Below are positions 34,885 to 46,921 of a DNA stretch of 64,000 nucleotides, in pieces. Origin of the DNA: Capra hircus (lineage: Eukaryota > Chordata > Mammalia > Artiodactyla > Bovidae). The stretch is from contig NC_030826.1 of assembly GCF_001704415.2 (NCBI RefSeq), forward strand, positions 58,919,362 to 58,983,361. The letters are read 5' to 3'. Positions within the stretch are counted from its first letter, which is position 1, and each line of letters opens with the position of its first letter. The notes under the pieces are model-generated. The model was not told the DNA's origin. It was given only the letters and a program-made list of their open reading frames with translations, and searched no databases. The translations under genes and the position numbers were made by a program.

Positions 34885-35258
34885 CAATGAAAATGCTCTG
34901 TATGATACCATAATGATGGGAACCAGCCTTCCAACTTTTGACCAGAAACAGAATATGCAAGACTAAGCATGAACCACGATGTAAACGATGGGCTGTGAGC
35001 TATCATGATGTGTTAGTGTAGGCTCATCAGCTGTAGCCCACGTCCCTCTCTGGTTGGGGATGTTGCTGGCAGGAGAGGCCATGCGTATAGTGGGTAGGAA
35101 TGTACGGAACCTCTGAATCTTCCCTTTAATCCTGCAGTGAATCTGAAACAGCTTTTCTGAACGTCTGTTTTTAAAATGCCTCCAAAAAGCACGGGAAAGA
35201 TGAGTACAGAGCAGAGAGAGATTCCGTTTAAGTTCCTTGCTGTGCCTAGGTCTCTGCA
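34885..35258. other. Non-coding interval
   Basis: Nothing recognised. Confidence 0.5.
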
Positions 35259-35478
35259 TTCTTTGGGGCTCCCTGGGGGCTCGGGGTAAAGAATCTGTGT
35301 GCCGGTGCAGGAAACGCAGGGGATGCGGGTTGGATCCCTGGACGAGGAAAGATCCCCTGGACGAGGAAAAGGCAACCCACTCCAGTGTTCTTGCCTGGAG
35401 AATCCTATGGGGCCTGGCGTGCCACAGTCCATGGGGGTCACAAATGAGTTGGACACAATTTAGTGACTAAACACCAAC
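35259..35478 (+). mobile_element. Bov-tA SINE
   Basis: Complete plus-strand copy, B box ggttggatccc. A short internal duplication (ccctggacgaggaaa, twice near 35336-35371) enlarges the head-body junction. Tail gtgactaaacaccaacaa. Confidence 0.92.
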
Positions 35479-35950
35479 AAAGCAGCAACTGCCTTCTTTA
35501 CATCAGTGAGAAGATTGGAAAATGAAAATGCCTAACACCAATGGCATTTTTAAGGGGCCCATGCTCGTATTGCTCAGACTTTAGTTTTATCAATCATTTA
35601 TATAAACGCAGAAGAAAAGTGAGAAGGTGTGAAAAGGAAAAATGCTTCATGGCGTTTAGCTTTGATACCAGAGTGGTGATACCATGCTTCAGAAAGACGC
35701 GGAGCACCAGGCATTGAGCTGAATGATGAAGGGGACTTTCAGAAGCTGGAAGGCGTTTGCCAGATAGGAACGGGAGAGACATCCTATTGCACTGGGCCTC
35801 AGAAGCGTGTGCCTACGAGCTTATTACACTCATCACATTATTTTAAGGATGAGTGAGAATAAAGAAACCACATCTGAAACTCCAAGCAACCTTCCAGTGA
35901 ACCACAAATACAGTGTCTTCTGAGAGAATAAGAGCTCACCTTTATTTGTT
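35479..35950. other. Non-coding interval
   Basis: Nothing recognised. Confidence 0.5.
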
Positions 35951-36162
35951 GTAGGCGTCCCTGGTGGCTCAGATGGTAAAGAATCCACCTACAATGCAGG
36001 AGACCTAGGTTCTATCCCTGGGTTGAGAAGACCCCCTGGAGAAGGGAATGGCTAACCATCCCAGTATTCTTGCTTGGAGAATCCCATGGACAGAGGAGCC
36101 TGGTGGGCTGCAGTCCATAGGATCACACAGAGTCTGACATGACTGAGCAACCACCACTTTCA
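35951..36162 (+). mobile_element. Bov-tA SINE
   Basis: Complete plus-strand copy, B box ggttctatccc, ending actgagcaaccaccactttc. Confidence 0.94.
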
Positions 36163-37309
36163 GTTTGTGCTTTGTATAATCACACTATTTTAAAAATCCC
36201 TGAAAGGTTTACCATCTCTTTCTTCTTACGAACTTTCTCTTTATCTCAAATGTCCAGTTGCTACTTTATGGTCTCAATTATCAATGATTCAAGGAATGTT
36301 CCATTCATAAGATAATTTAGGACAGATTTCTCTGCTTTTGTCTGAGCCCTATCTTTGTAATATTCATGAGGTTTAATCTCTCAATACGTATAAACTATTT
36401 AGAATATTTTTTTTCAGAGTTTAGGAATGCACCACTTACCAAATGCAGGAGACTGGGACATTGTAAAAGGGTTGAGTTTAACAGAGAATATTCAGTTATT
36501 ACTGTGTGAATGGAAGAGCAGGGAAAAAACTCAAGTCAGTGGAGTTGGTTTTTCAACAGCTTTACTGAAGTCTCAGAGTTTCCTTTTCTTTCGCCTCTCT
36601 GTTTTGGATATCGGGGCAGGATCTGGGGGCTGGGGGAGAGGGAGAGCGCGGCAGCCGCTGCTCACTGTTACGTCGGGAACATCTTGAAAACTTCACTGTG
36701 TGCATCTGTTTTGTCACCGTGTTTGCTTTTTCAAACAATTTGACATTTTGAGCCGTCAGCAGCCTGGAAAGTTTGCCTTCCAGATGCAGTTGCTCTGAGT
36801 GCCAGTTTCCACGTGGTCCATTTTTGCCCCCTTCCCCAGCGGTGGGCTGGACCCACATACCTGGCTGACCGCAGCGGCTGGCTGTGCAATGCAGCCACCT
36901 CTCAGCGTTTCTCCCCACGAATGCCAAATCCTGTCTTCTGCAGACTCACCTAGCCAGCCAGGCTGCTGGTGGTTGAAAATTCCACTCGGAGTGAAACATT
37001 TATCTTCTTCCCCATACCAGGTTTCTTGTCACGTCTTGCTTCTTATGCTGAAACATAACTTTAGTTCTCTGCTTTTTTTGAAGGTAGAAAATAGTAACTT
37101 ATTGCAAGAAATGTCTCCTACACTGGAGATGCTGATAGTGTGTTTCTAGCAACCTCTGTTTCTTTGGTGGTGGTGTTTACTAATGATTTCCAAAGACATC
37201 CTATTTCTTATATGGCATACCAATTAGGAGAGTTTTATTTAGAACTAAAAAAGAGATAAAATAAGATTTTCCTCAGAATTAAAATGAAGCTAAAATAGTG
37301 CCTGCAGAA
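36163..37309. other. Unique non-coding sequence
   Basis: A G-rich segment (ggcaggatctgggggctggg) at about 36616-36652 is the only compositional feature. The frames at 36427-37149 have no recognisable domain. Confidence 0.5.
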
Positions 37310-37512
37310 AATGTCTAGCAAAATAAAGTAGATTACTGGTTGCTTAGAGCTGAGCACAAAGGATTTTACTGAGGTGAGGAAATGCTTTAAAGAGGTTGTG
37401 CTGATGGTTGCATAGCACAGGAAATTTGCTAAAGTCATTGAATTTTATCTTTAAAACGTGTAAATAGTACATATGTGTAAAGGTACACATATTATGCCTC
37501 AATAAGATTGTT
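37310..37512 (+). mobile_element. Old L1-type terminal sequence
   Basis: agattactggttgcttagag, then gatggttgcatagcacagg, then attatgcctcaataagattg, follows the order of a common old mammalian element end, probably L1. Diverged. Confidence 0.5.
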
Positions 37513-38638
37513 TAGTCAAGGGGAGGGTGGTGTCTGCTTAATAAGATTCTTTTGAAGACATTTGGTTATCTTCTACATTTCTTGGATTTAATACATGCTC
37601 ATTAATATCAACCCAAATTGTTATAATTAACTTCCATGAAAGTCAGCTCAGTTCCAAGTTTCCTTTATCTCCCCAGCAGTTATTCACACACACAAGCGTG
37701 TGCACGCGTGCACACACACACTCAGACACACACCCCTTACCTTCTGTGTCTGATTCTGTCAGGTGACACAGTACCAACTAAGATACTCTTCCCTAAGCCC
37801 CTTCAAGACTTTTTCAGCTGTCATTTTATTACCTGATTTCTTATCATACAGTATAGCTCTGTAAGTTGATCATGGACATCAAAAGCCTTACAATTTCCTC
37901 CTTTAAGATCTGGAACAAATTACCTCTGAGAATCACACATTAGTGTTGCCAGGCTCGCCCTCCATTTTATCAACACAACACCGAACGAATCTTTCGTTCT
38001 TGCAAATTCCGCAAATACAAAACTGAGTTTCTCTCCGGGCTGCCTGCCCCTGTTCTGTTAATATATTTTTTCTTCGATCTTGAAATCTCAAAATTATCTT
38101 TGACCTGTTTCTTGACGCCGAGCACATAGACGTTTTCACAGACCCACTCGGTTTGCACTGGAGTGACTCGTATCCGAGCCTCCCTCTCTTGATCTTGCAT
38201 AAGGATTATGTCCAGGAACAAAGCAGACATTGAACCGATTTCCTTCATCTATCCCTTTGTTCCAGGATGTCCTAAGTCCCTTGCCAGATTAACGCTCCCA
38301 AATGTCAGGTTTTCTCATTTTCCCTCCTCCTGGAGGCCTTAATTATTTAGTACCACACTCGGTGCACAGTGACAGAAATTTTAAAACCCTGAAAGTTTAA
38401 ATTCTGGATGCCCCTTGATGTAAAGACATGTGTATTTGTGGTGGGGCAAGTATACAGAATCTCGTCTCTTTCCTGAATTCCATAATGCATCATGCTGCAC
38501 TAAAGGAAGTAATAAGTGTTGGAGCAAAGAAATCTTAATTCAGCTTAATCTGGAGTTTGTTAAGGTGTTTTGAACATAGACTACTTTAATAATGTATGTA
38601 GAATCAGCCTGTGCAGGACTGTTAAGCAAAGAATAGAT
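37513..38638. other. Non-coding interval with compound CA/CG tract
   Basis: cacacacacaagcgtgtgca and following (AC)n at 37684-37733. A perfect 7-bp inverted repeat GAACGAA/TTCGTTC with a 3-base spacer lies at 37983-37999. The 92-codon minus-strand frame at 37970-38248 shows no known domain. Confidence 0.5.
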
Positions 38639-38840
38639 TTGGTAGCTGAGATGGTAAAGAATCTGCCTGCAAAGCAGACCCAGGTTCGATCCCTGGGCTT
38701 GGAAAGATCCCATGGAGAAGTGAATGGCTCCCCATTCCAATATTCTTGCCTGGGAAATCCTTTGGACAAAGGAGCCTGGCAGGCTATAGTCCATGGAATT
38801 GCAAAGAGTCAGACAGGACTGAGTGACTAACACTTTCAGA
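38639..38840 (+). mobile_element. Bov-tA SINE, head 5'-truncated
   Basis: The first bases of the head are replaced (starts near ttggtagctgagatgg). The B box is intact (ggttcgatccc) and the body is complete. Confidence 0.92.
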
Positions 38841-40811
38841 TTGAGAAATACGGTATAAATACAAACCTCAATAGGAGAAAAAGTTACATTTGTCTTCTCT
38901 TTTTAAACTTTTATTATCATTTTTATTATTTTTTGCTTCTCATCTTATTATGTTTGCTTTTAAATTTTCACACTGTGGTTGTGGGCACAGTCAGGGGAGG
39001 CAGAGAGAGGGAGAGATGGATAAAGGAGGACCAGCACAGATTTAGTCTTTTCTAAACTCCGAAGTGGAAGAATTCGAGTCCAGCTCATTCTGACTTGTCC
39101 CGTACCTCATAGGCTTAAACCGTTATCCTTGTTCAGCCTGGTTGCCTCTTGTCAGGAGTTTTCTTTTCCTCCTTATCTTTTGTGTCCTTGGACCAGTTCA
39201 GGACACTTCTTGCAGGAGGTGGCTTTCATGATGGAACTTACCAGAACTCAGGCACATCCAACAAGTATTTTTTAATTAAATCGTTGGAAGCCAAGCCTGT
39301 CCTAACTGCGCCCAAGTGCGGTAACACAGAGGTGGGAAACTTGATTCCTCACCAGAGGTCCACTCTCTTTTTCCGGGTTGGCCACAAATATTTGGATCTG
39401 CATGGTGTCTATTCTCTGCCCGCGGTATATTGTGAGGTTACATCCATCGTGCACATATAGTCAGCCAAGGGCAGACATAGGCCAGGTCGCTGACAGAAGA
39501 AAATGGTGTCTCACACTAAAAGCCAGCCGTCATTCCTACCTAATCTTTCTAGGAAAACAGTGTCACGCAAAAACATGTGAATCTATAATTGGCATCTTTA
39601 AAGATGCTTGCCATCTGGACCTCACTCAGTTTAATTAGTCATTGCAGGGTGGCGGTTCCCTTGTAAAAACCTTGCACTCCATTAACCTTGACTTTTCACA
39701 CATTGCCATTTTGAGCCCCTTCTTTGCTTTCATATGGTGGAGTGGACACGTTTCCATTTAATAGGAGTCCACCTCAGGGTTCATGAGCCAGACGCTCGTT
39801 ATTTGGCAAGGCCACTGAACCCAAGTCTATAAACTGTGGCAGCCAGGAAAGGTTGCAGGCGGCTAAACATGGCAAGAGAGCAGGGGTTATGGGACTCACT
39901 CCACCCTTCCTCAGAGACTTCCAAACAGCACGGGGAGCGAGGGCTGGGAAGGGCAGCTGAGGGAAGCGACACGTTGCCGTGAACCTGAGCAAAGCACAAG
40001 GATGGGTTCCTGCGTGAAGACAGCATTTCTCAGCAGCAGACATCCACCCAAAGACGGATAATTTAGCAACTTCTATAGCTAAACATTTTAGACAGCTCAC
40101 CATTTGTGTCTTTTAACATTTAAGCACAGTATTGTCAAACGTGGGCATCAGAAAATGAGGCTTCTGGTGTTTCAGAGCAGTCCGTGACATTCAATATTGC
40201 CTTCTTACCACTTTCTCCTTTCTTACCACTTCTAATTCCCATTCGTTACTGTTTATTTTCTGAGGGTAGGTTTCAAGAATGGGTGTGACTGTGGTTGGTC
40301 AACAGAAGGTCTGTTTTACATAATTTGAGAGAATTTGAAGCTGTGCAGGGTAAACGGCCATAACATGTGGCAAGAATGATGTCACAGGGGTCGCGGTAAC
40401 AAGAGGCAGCCTTGCTTCTTGAACCCAAGGAGAGTCCATTTTTTATATATTGTCAGGTTTCTCTTCAGGCTTGTTTAAGATAGAGAACACTGTGTCTTCC
40501 TTCTGAACTGTGTTTTTCGCATTATTTCTATGTTTTATTATTATCATTATCTTAATTGTTATAATACATCAAGTGATCTCTTCTCATGGAGCATTTGACC
40601 CTCTCTTTCTATCTTTCTATAATTATTGTATTCTCTTAATAAACATTTAATGTGTGCCAAATTTCAGATAATAATGAAGGTCAGGAAACTTAAGTTCTAA
40701 ATCGTTATTCAGTGGGTACCAGACATGGAACATGATCAGACGAGAGAGCTGACAGTTAGTGATAAGTTAGAAATTACAGTCTCCCAAGGGTGCAAGTTCT
40801 GCGTCTTGGAG
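38841..40811. other. Unique non-coding sequence
   Basis: AT-rich tract at about 38905-38940. Frames at 39149-39638 and 39774-40103 show no known domains. No repeat recognised in 2 kb. Confidence 0.5.
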
Positions 40812-41024
40812 CAGGTCTCCAGTGTGCGCAAGTCGCTCGGTCGTGTCTGACTCTTTACGAACCCGTGGGCTCTATAGTCCATGGGATTCTCCAGGATAGA
40901 ATACTGGAGTGGGTAGCCTTTCCCTTCTCCAGGGGATCTTCCCAACCCAGGGATCAAACCCAGGTCTCCCACATTGCAGGCGGACTTTTTACCAGCTGAG
41001 CCACAAGGGAAGCCCAGGTCTCCA
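40812..41024 (-). mobile_element. Bov-tA SINE with target-site duplication
   Basis: SINE at 40822-41014 between perfect repeats caggtctcca (40812-40821 and 41015-41024). B box on the minus strand ggtttgatccc. Confidence 0.95.
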
Positions 41025-41589
41025 ATACCAGTGCTTAAATATGTCACCATCTCCAGAAACAGACCCCATGCTGTGTGTGGGCGGAGCTCCAGTACTAAGA
41101 TATGGAGGAACCAACCAAGTAGGTCTAGCTCTGGCAGAAAGTTGCCATGCTCTAAAATCGCCCCAAATGTGCCAATTGCATCTTCAAACTCTTCCCATAT
41201 TTTTTAACTCTAGAGGTTCACCACTGTGTTTTACCAACACAATATGATAGAAGTATATGCTATTGAAATGGAAATATCTCAAAGGGTGTTCGGCCTTTAT
41301 ATTTTTGCGGGTGTACGTATGTGTGACTTTTAAAATTATTTTTATCATTTTAAAATTTTATTTACTCATTTATTTATTTCATAGAATGGCTTGGAGTATG
41401 AGATTCAGTAAGACTGCATTTCAAACCCTAACATGGCAGTTAGAGGAGATACTGACCCCAAAACCCTTTTTGCCGTATTTTAAATTTTTTTTTTTTTTTT
41501 TACAGTCCATGTATTTCGATGGGGGTAGGAGGTAATAGAGGGCCTTTACTTCCTGTTTTCTCCTGGTTATTTCTGTTGTCACAATAATA
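41025..41589. other. Non-coding interval
   Basis: 17 T at 41485-41501. Otherwise nothing recognised. Confidence 0.5.
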
Positions 41590-42005
41590 CTACATAACAA
41601 ACCACGTCACAGATAGATTAAAACAGTAAGCATTTTAAAACTCATGACTCGGAGTTTTGGGCTGATTCAGGCTGTGCTCAGCTGTGGAATTCTTTGGTCT
41701 CAGAGGAGACCACTCAGCTCCCTGGAGTCTGATGGCTGTGTTGGGACTGAGATGGCAGCGGAGCCTGCTTCTCACTCCCGAGCAGCCGAAGTCCTAGTGA
41801 GTTTCCAAGGCCCAAGGAGACAGTCAGGACAGAAGAAGGGAAATGCCCGTGATGCTTATGCCTGGCTGGGAGCTGGTGTATCTTCATTCCCGTTCTATAG
41901 ACCGAAGCACATCCCAGCATCAGAGGTTGAGGACCAGGACCCTACCTATTTAGAGAAGAGAACTTCAGAATCATATGGCAAAGAATGTGAGGGGAACAGC
42001 CAGGG
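41590..42005 (+). repeat. Probable ancient dispersed repeat
   Basis: acataacaaaccacgtcaca, then ggctgattcaggctgtgctc, resembles the start of a common old mammalian repeat (taacaaaccaccccaaaactt type). I cannot name the family. A 121-codon frame across it (41644-42009) is attributed to this repeat and not to a gene. Confidence 0.4.
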
Positions 42006-42986
42006 ATGAGGACTTGGACTATTAACACAACTAATCTACATGCATTTTATTACTTAACAGAAAGGTTTTGAACAGAAAATTTTAATTTTCTCAAGTTTAT
42101 TAAATGTCAAGCTGTGAATAGACACAAATAGTATAGAATTAGAAAAGGGGAAGTTATTAAAGAGGTATCTATAGAATTGACCTTACTGGTCTGCCCACAG
42201 AAAGCAAGAATTGTGCCTTTTTCTTCAGTCAATAGAATAAATTCTGTGCTATTTATAAAAACTATATCAGTCCCTTTTGGAAATGCCAAAGCATTACATG
42301 GTACCAGTTCTAAGAAACATTGCAACTTTAGACTGTAGGCTACTTGGTGGCCGAGTTCTGGTGTCTAACCTTATCTTCCTCTGCCAACCTCCAGTTTTCC
42401 TAAACAGCTACAACTGTTTTCTTTAAAACCAGGTCCTGGTAGTACTAGGAAAGGAATGATGAGCCAGTTAACAGGAACCTGGGCTGGTTTTCCCTTCACC
42501 ATCAGCAGTGCAGGTTTTCCTGTGAAGGAGCTACAATGTAAAACTTGACATGATGTGAGTTACCTGAATCCAGTCTTTCCTGCCAAGCCCACTGTTGCAG
42601 CTGTAGAAATACATTTCAAACATGGATTGTTTGGAATCAACTGGAAACAAATAAGCCATTATCAGGACATTATCTTCCTTTTAATGTTTTTAGGTAAGGG
42701 TAAAATTATCCTCAGAGTCATTTACAAATAGGTTTTTGTTAAAAATACTAGACAACAATGAAAGTAAAATCAGTTGCCATCACGAGCAGGTAACCGCATT
42801 CACCCAGACCTGAGGGGTTCCCGAGACCCGGACTTTCAGGGCTCAGACGTGCAAGGCATCAGGAAGCCTGTGCGGAGTCGGCCGCCCTGCTCCTAACTGT
42901 GCCTTTTGTAAGGAGAGTTGATAATCTGGCGATGTTGTATATGGTTCTAGCAAATTGGGTTAAATTGAATATTAAAGTATGTATAT
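42006..42986. other. Unique non-coding sequence
   Basis: Nothing recognised. Confidence 0.5.
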
Positions 42987-43105
42987 GAGCTTCCCTGGTA
43001 GCTCAGCTGGTAAGGAATCTGCTTGCAATGCAAGAGACCCCAGTTGCACTTCTGGGTCAGGCAGATCCCCTGGAGAAGAGATAGGCTACCCACTCCAGTA
43101 TTCTT
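42987..43105 (+). mobile_element. Bov-tA SINE, first unit of a tandem (3'-truncated)
   Basis: tRNA-like head with a degenerate B box (agttgcacttc) plus the first third of the body, ending at ccagtattcttg. A second Bov-tA follows with no spacer. Confidence 0.92.
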
Positions 43106-43297
43106 GAGCTTCCCTGGTGGCTCAGCTGGTAAAGAATCTGCCTGCAGTGTGGGAGACCTGGGTTCTATTCCTGGCTTGGGAAGATCCCCTAGAGAAGGGA
43201 ATGGCTACCCACATCAGTATTCTGGCCTGGAGAATTCCATGCACTGAATTCCAGTGGGGTCACAAAAAGTCGGACACGACTGAGCGATTTTCACACA
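43106..43297 (+). mobile_element. Bov-tA SINE, second unit of a tandem
   Basis: Complete head and near-complete body. The agcctggcgggctacagt segment is missing. B box ggttctattcc. It shares unusual head bases (gctcagctgg) with the first unit, which favours internal duplication over two independent insertions. Confidence 0.92.
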
Positions 43298-44275
43298 AAA
43301 GGTATTTATATATATTTTTCATGTATAGTAGTTTTATTTCATGTTATATGGCAAATTCCAAATTATTCAAGTTTCATTTGCTGCTCAAAGCCTCTAATGA
43401 AAGAAAAAAAAAAGTGAGATAGAGCTGCTTTCCTTATGTGAAATTGGCTAAAAGAATATGAATACTTTTGTGTGGTATAAGTATCAGAAATGTCATTATT
43501 TTAAATAATTATACAAAAGCCTTAATCCATTTCTTCTTTTCTCTGTCAAATAAAGGAGTTGTCTGATGACTTCTAGGATCCTACCAGCTATGATGATAAA
43601 CTGTGATGTTTTAAAACTGTATGCTTATAATAAAACATATTAGGAAACATTAGGAAAGAAAGTACTTCAGAGTGCAAACTGACTTTTAAAGAGTTAAATA
43701 GCCCTGCAAAGTGCTGCCATTTTAACAGAACACTTTAAACCAACCAAGTATACTAACTACTGTTATTGTTTATTTTCTTTCTAGTCTAGAGAAAATTTTT
43801 TTTTCTTTTTAATCTGCCAGAAGGGACTTTAAGGATTTGAGCCTTAACATTGTTCTTAAGACTTATATTTATTTTTTAATTAGAGTGAAAATAAAAATAA
43901 ATGTTCACTTTCTAGAGCTAGGCAAGTTTGGGGAAGGAAAAAAAAAAAAAGAAATTTCCTCATCTGAAAAGATTTAATAGTAATCTATGCTGTAAAAGAG
44001 CATTTTGAAAAATATAAAACAAAGAGCTTTCAAAGTGGTCAGAGACTAATGTAAAGTGATATATTTCAGGCCGGAGAGATGGTGTAACTCACTCCTGTCA
44101 CTGGCCCTATTTATTGTGCTTGTCTGGTTGGCCCGGCAACCAGCTCATGCCATCTCACTCATTTTATAACGTTCCTGTAAATGTTAGGTAGGCCTGGATT
44201 TATTAGACACTGTCAACACCTAAAATGGAACCCACTGCTTAACGTAGTCTATTTGGCTGGATTCCTCTGGCTTCT
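43298..44275. other. AT-rich non-coding interval
   Basis: A-runs at about 43403-43412 and 43940-43950, T-run at 43796-43803. No gene recognised. Confidence 0.5.
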
Positions 44276-44288
44276 AAAAAAAAAAAAA

Positions 44289-44329
<41 letters not shown>
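44276..44329 (+). repeat. (A)15(GT)19 microsatellite
   Basis: 15 A (44276-44290) directly followed by about 19 GT units (44291-44329). A second A-run follows at 44341-44350. Confidence 0.97.
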
Positions 44330-44330
<1 letters not shown>

Positions 44331-45690
44331 TGTGCTAAAGAAAAAAAAAATCCTGTAGTGCCTCCAGAAGAAATGTAGCCCAGGCATAATTGAAGTTGGG
44401 TGGCATGGGCTTCGTCAAAGGACCGTCTGAGCTCAGTGCCCCTTGTGTTGGTAGGTGGGGACGTCTGACTCACGATATTTGTGACTGGGATTTAGAGGGA
44501 CAGAGGACCAGGAGTCATGTTTATGGCTGAATTTATCATCCCCAGTGAGACCAGATGGCCGATCACTGTTGTCCAGAAAGGCCTGTGAGCCGTCAGAGGA
44601 TGAATCATAAGCTTATTAGAAGTTGGACGGGTTTCTTTCCTTCTTAGTAACACGCTGGTTTCATCCGTCTGCTCGGTGACAAGGCAGTTTTGCTAGAGGC
44701 CCCGGAGGAGAGGATCTTGGGGAGGCCACCTTTTTGGATCACCTTGATAGAGCTTATGCATTCTATGGAGATGGCCAGAGCATTAGGGTGAAACATACTC
44801 AGAGGCAAAGCGGTTTAGAAATACGGAAAGGCGGAACGTGAGGCTGTGCCCAGAACCAGTGGGGCAGACCCAGCCGAGCAGTAATGGAAATAGCAGGCAG
44901 GCACCCTGCTTCCTTCTCGGTCAGCCACACGGCGGATCCGTGTGCTGGTCACGGAGGGAATTCCAGGAGCGGGGCTGGGGGGGGGGGCGGGGTGGCTCTT
45001 AGCCGGAGAGGACTTTTATTGACAGCTCTGTTCAATATCAGTGAACAGATCATTAAATCCTGTATTCTTTGGGTCAGCCAGTTCATCCTGTCCTGACCTC
45101 CATCAACGTGAGTTTTTAACAAAATGATTGGCTATCTAGGCTGAACGCAAAGGGTAGCGGAAACCAGGACACCCTCTCACGAGGCTTTGCTTGAAGTCCC
45201 ATTCTTCCAACCTCCTTCCGAGTTGTGCATCTAGTCATTATTGTACAATTTTTAAAAATGGAAAAGATCTTTACAAGAAAGAAATGTAGCGCTCAGGCAG
45301 CTTGAGAACCAAAGCTATTCTCGGTTTTTATTTTGTGTTCTAGAAATTGTGTCTGTTTACTAGTTGAGAATTTACTACACTTACAGTTAGAGGTGCTTTG
45401 GGCTTACAATTCACCTTTCAGAGGAACATTTTAAAACAGATCAGGTCCATTGATTACATTGCATTTTATTCCATCCCCACATCCAGCTTGAGTATTTTAT
45501 GAGCTAACTAAGGAAGGGACAGTTTTCTTAGAAAAGGACATTTTTCTCTCTATTCTCCAACCTCCAAACCTAATGGACATGTGGCATCAACTTTCTGAAG
45601 AAAAACTGGAAATTTCGTTTTTAAAGCTCTAAATGCTATGTGAAACTTTTGACTCAAGACAAATAGATTTCAGAGAATTAAAAGAAAAAA
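44330..45690. other. Non-coding interval with a G-run
   Basis: GGGG-CT-G11-C-GGGG at 44971-44992 is a candidate G-quadruplex and the C-rich complement a possible i-motif. CpG content is raised around 44925-45010. No gene recognised. Confidence 0.5.
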
Positions 45691-45917
45691 AATGCATATA
45701 TATATAATGTGTGTCGTGTGTGCACTATATATGCACACATATTTATAGTGTGTGTACATACATGTAGAAACACCATATGTAATATGTGTGCATATATTGT
45801 ATGCATATCTGTGTGTTTGTATATGTGGGTATATGCATTAGGCATATGTATATAGTGCATATATGTTTACACGTGTGTTTGTGGGTATGCATGCATACAT
45901 ACACACACATGTATTTT
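45691..45917. repeat. Long alternating TG/TA/CA tract
   Basis: About 225 bp composed almost wholly of alternating purine-pyrimidine steps (tgcatatatatataatgtg type), imperfectly periodic. The His/Tyr-rich minus-strand frame read through it is an artefact of composition. Confidence 0.88.
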
Positions 45918-46136
45918 GGGGCTTCCTTGGGGGCTCAGTGGTAACTGAGGTTGCAGGAAATCTACATACAATGCAAAAGACCTGGGTTCAGTCCCTGGGG
46001 CAGGAAGACCCCTGGAGAAGGAAATGGCCCGCTCCAGTATTCCTGCCTGGAGAAACCCGCAGAGAGAGGAGCCTGGCGGGCTACAGTCCACGGGGTCGCA
46101 AGGAGGCGGGCATGACTGAGCGTCTAAACAACATCA
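45918..46136 (+). mobile_element. Bov-tA SINE
   Basis: Complete copy, B box ggttcagtccc, with a short insertion in the head (aactgaggttgcagg). Ends gagcgtctaaacaacatc. Confidence 0.93.
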
Positions 46137-46254
46137 GAAGGTATGCATACGTCTGTATGTGCGCTTCCCTCCCCCCTTTTTTTTTTCCCTATTGTGTAGG
46201 CATACTAAGTTTAAACAAGACAAAGATGCCAGTTTTGGGATCTCTCTCGATGCA

Positions 46255-46460
46255 AATAGAATCGCGCAGGCGTCTCGGGGCCGCGGTGTTAGGTAGCCCC
46301 TGTGGCGGGAGAACGCGGGCAGAGTCCCCGCGATGGGGGAGCAGGCGGGGCCGCTGCGCTAGCTGGTCTGTGGACGCCTCCGGCGACCACGACCCACGTG
46401 AAGGCGCAACAGTCTGGCTCATCTGCTTCCTGAATTAGGGCTTCCCGAGCGCTTCTGTGA
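46255..46460. promoter_or_regulatory. Small CpG-dense cluster
   Basis: A hand count gives about 22 CpG in 205 bp (for example gaatcgcgcaggcgtctcgg). It contains one CACGTG (about 46394). No gene is visible next to it. It may be a regulatory element or a remnant of a CpG-rich source sequence. Confidence 0.35.
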
Positions 46461-46921
46461 TACAGGAGTCCTTACTGCGAGGAAGACCTTAGGTCTCCAG
46501 TGGATCTGGTGGGTCCAGCGCGGCATTTGGAAAGCTATAACCTCCAGTAGTTAATCAGACAGCACTGTTCAAGCAACGTTTCGCAACAACCGCTAACTTG
46601 GGGTTGTTTTTCTCTCTCTGATTATGTTCCATGCTGCTTCTGTTTGTTCCTGTGAGGTGACCCATTGTTTGAATTCACCCTCCCTGGCCTCAGCGGGAGG
46701 GTTAGACCCTCAGCAGTAATGCCCTGTGATTCTGCCGGCTAGCTCGGAGCTCGGGGGCCAGCAGTCTGGCGAGCTGGAAAGGACAGGAGGCTTTTGTGGA
46801 TGAGTCTGTTCCTTCAAGGAGGACCAGACGTTTTGACTTTACTCCTCAGTGAAATACACGCATCTGTCTGCTTCCAGGCTTTCTGTTGGTCGTCTTTTCC
46901 TCTTCTTTGGTTATACCACAT
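46461..46921. other. Non-coding interval
   Basis: Nothing recognised. Confidence 0.5.

Noticed and set aside
36427..37149. Overlapping frames on both strands near 36.5-37.1 kb
   Set aside because: They are short, mutually overlapping and without domains. GC-rich composition explains them.
37970..38248. 92-codon charged minus-strand frame
   Set aside because: It looks protein-like in composition but has no known motif, and no retrotransposed mRNA signature (poly(A), flanking duplication) surrounds it.
41644..42009. 121-codon plus-strand frame as a gene
   Set aside because: It lies in what looks like an ancient dispersed repeat, has no recognised domain and has no splice or promoter context.
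44249..44473. Minus-strand frame with a Thr/His run
   Set aside because: The run is the GT microsatellite translated. The rest has no homology that I can see.
45863..46438. 191-codon plus-strand open frame, among the longest in the window
   Set aside because: It runs from a TG/CA tract through a Bov-tA and a T-run into the CpG cluster. It is a chance read through unrelated parts.
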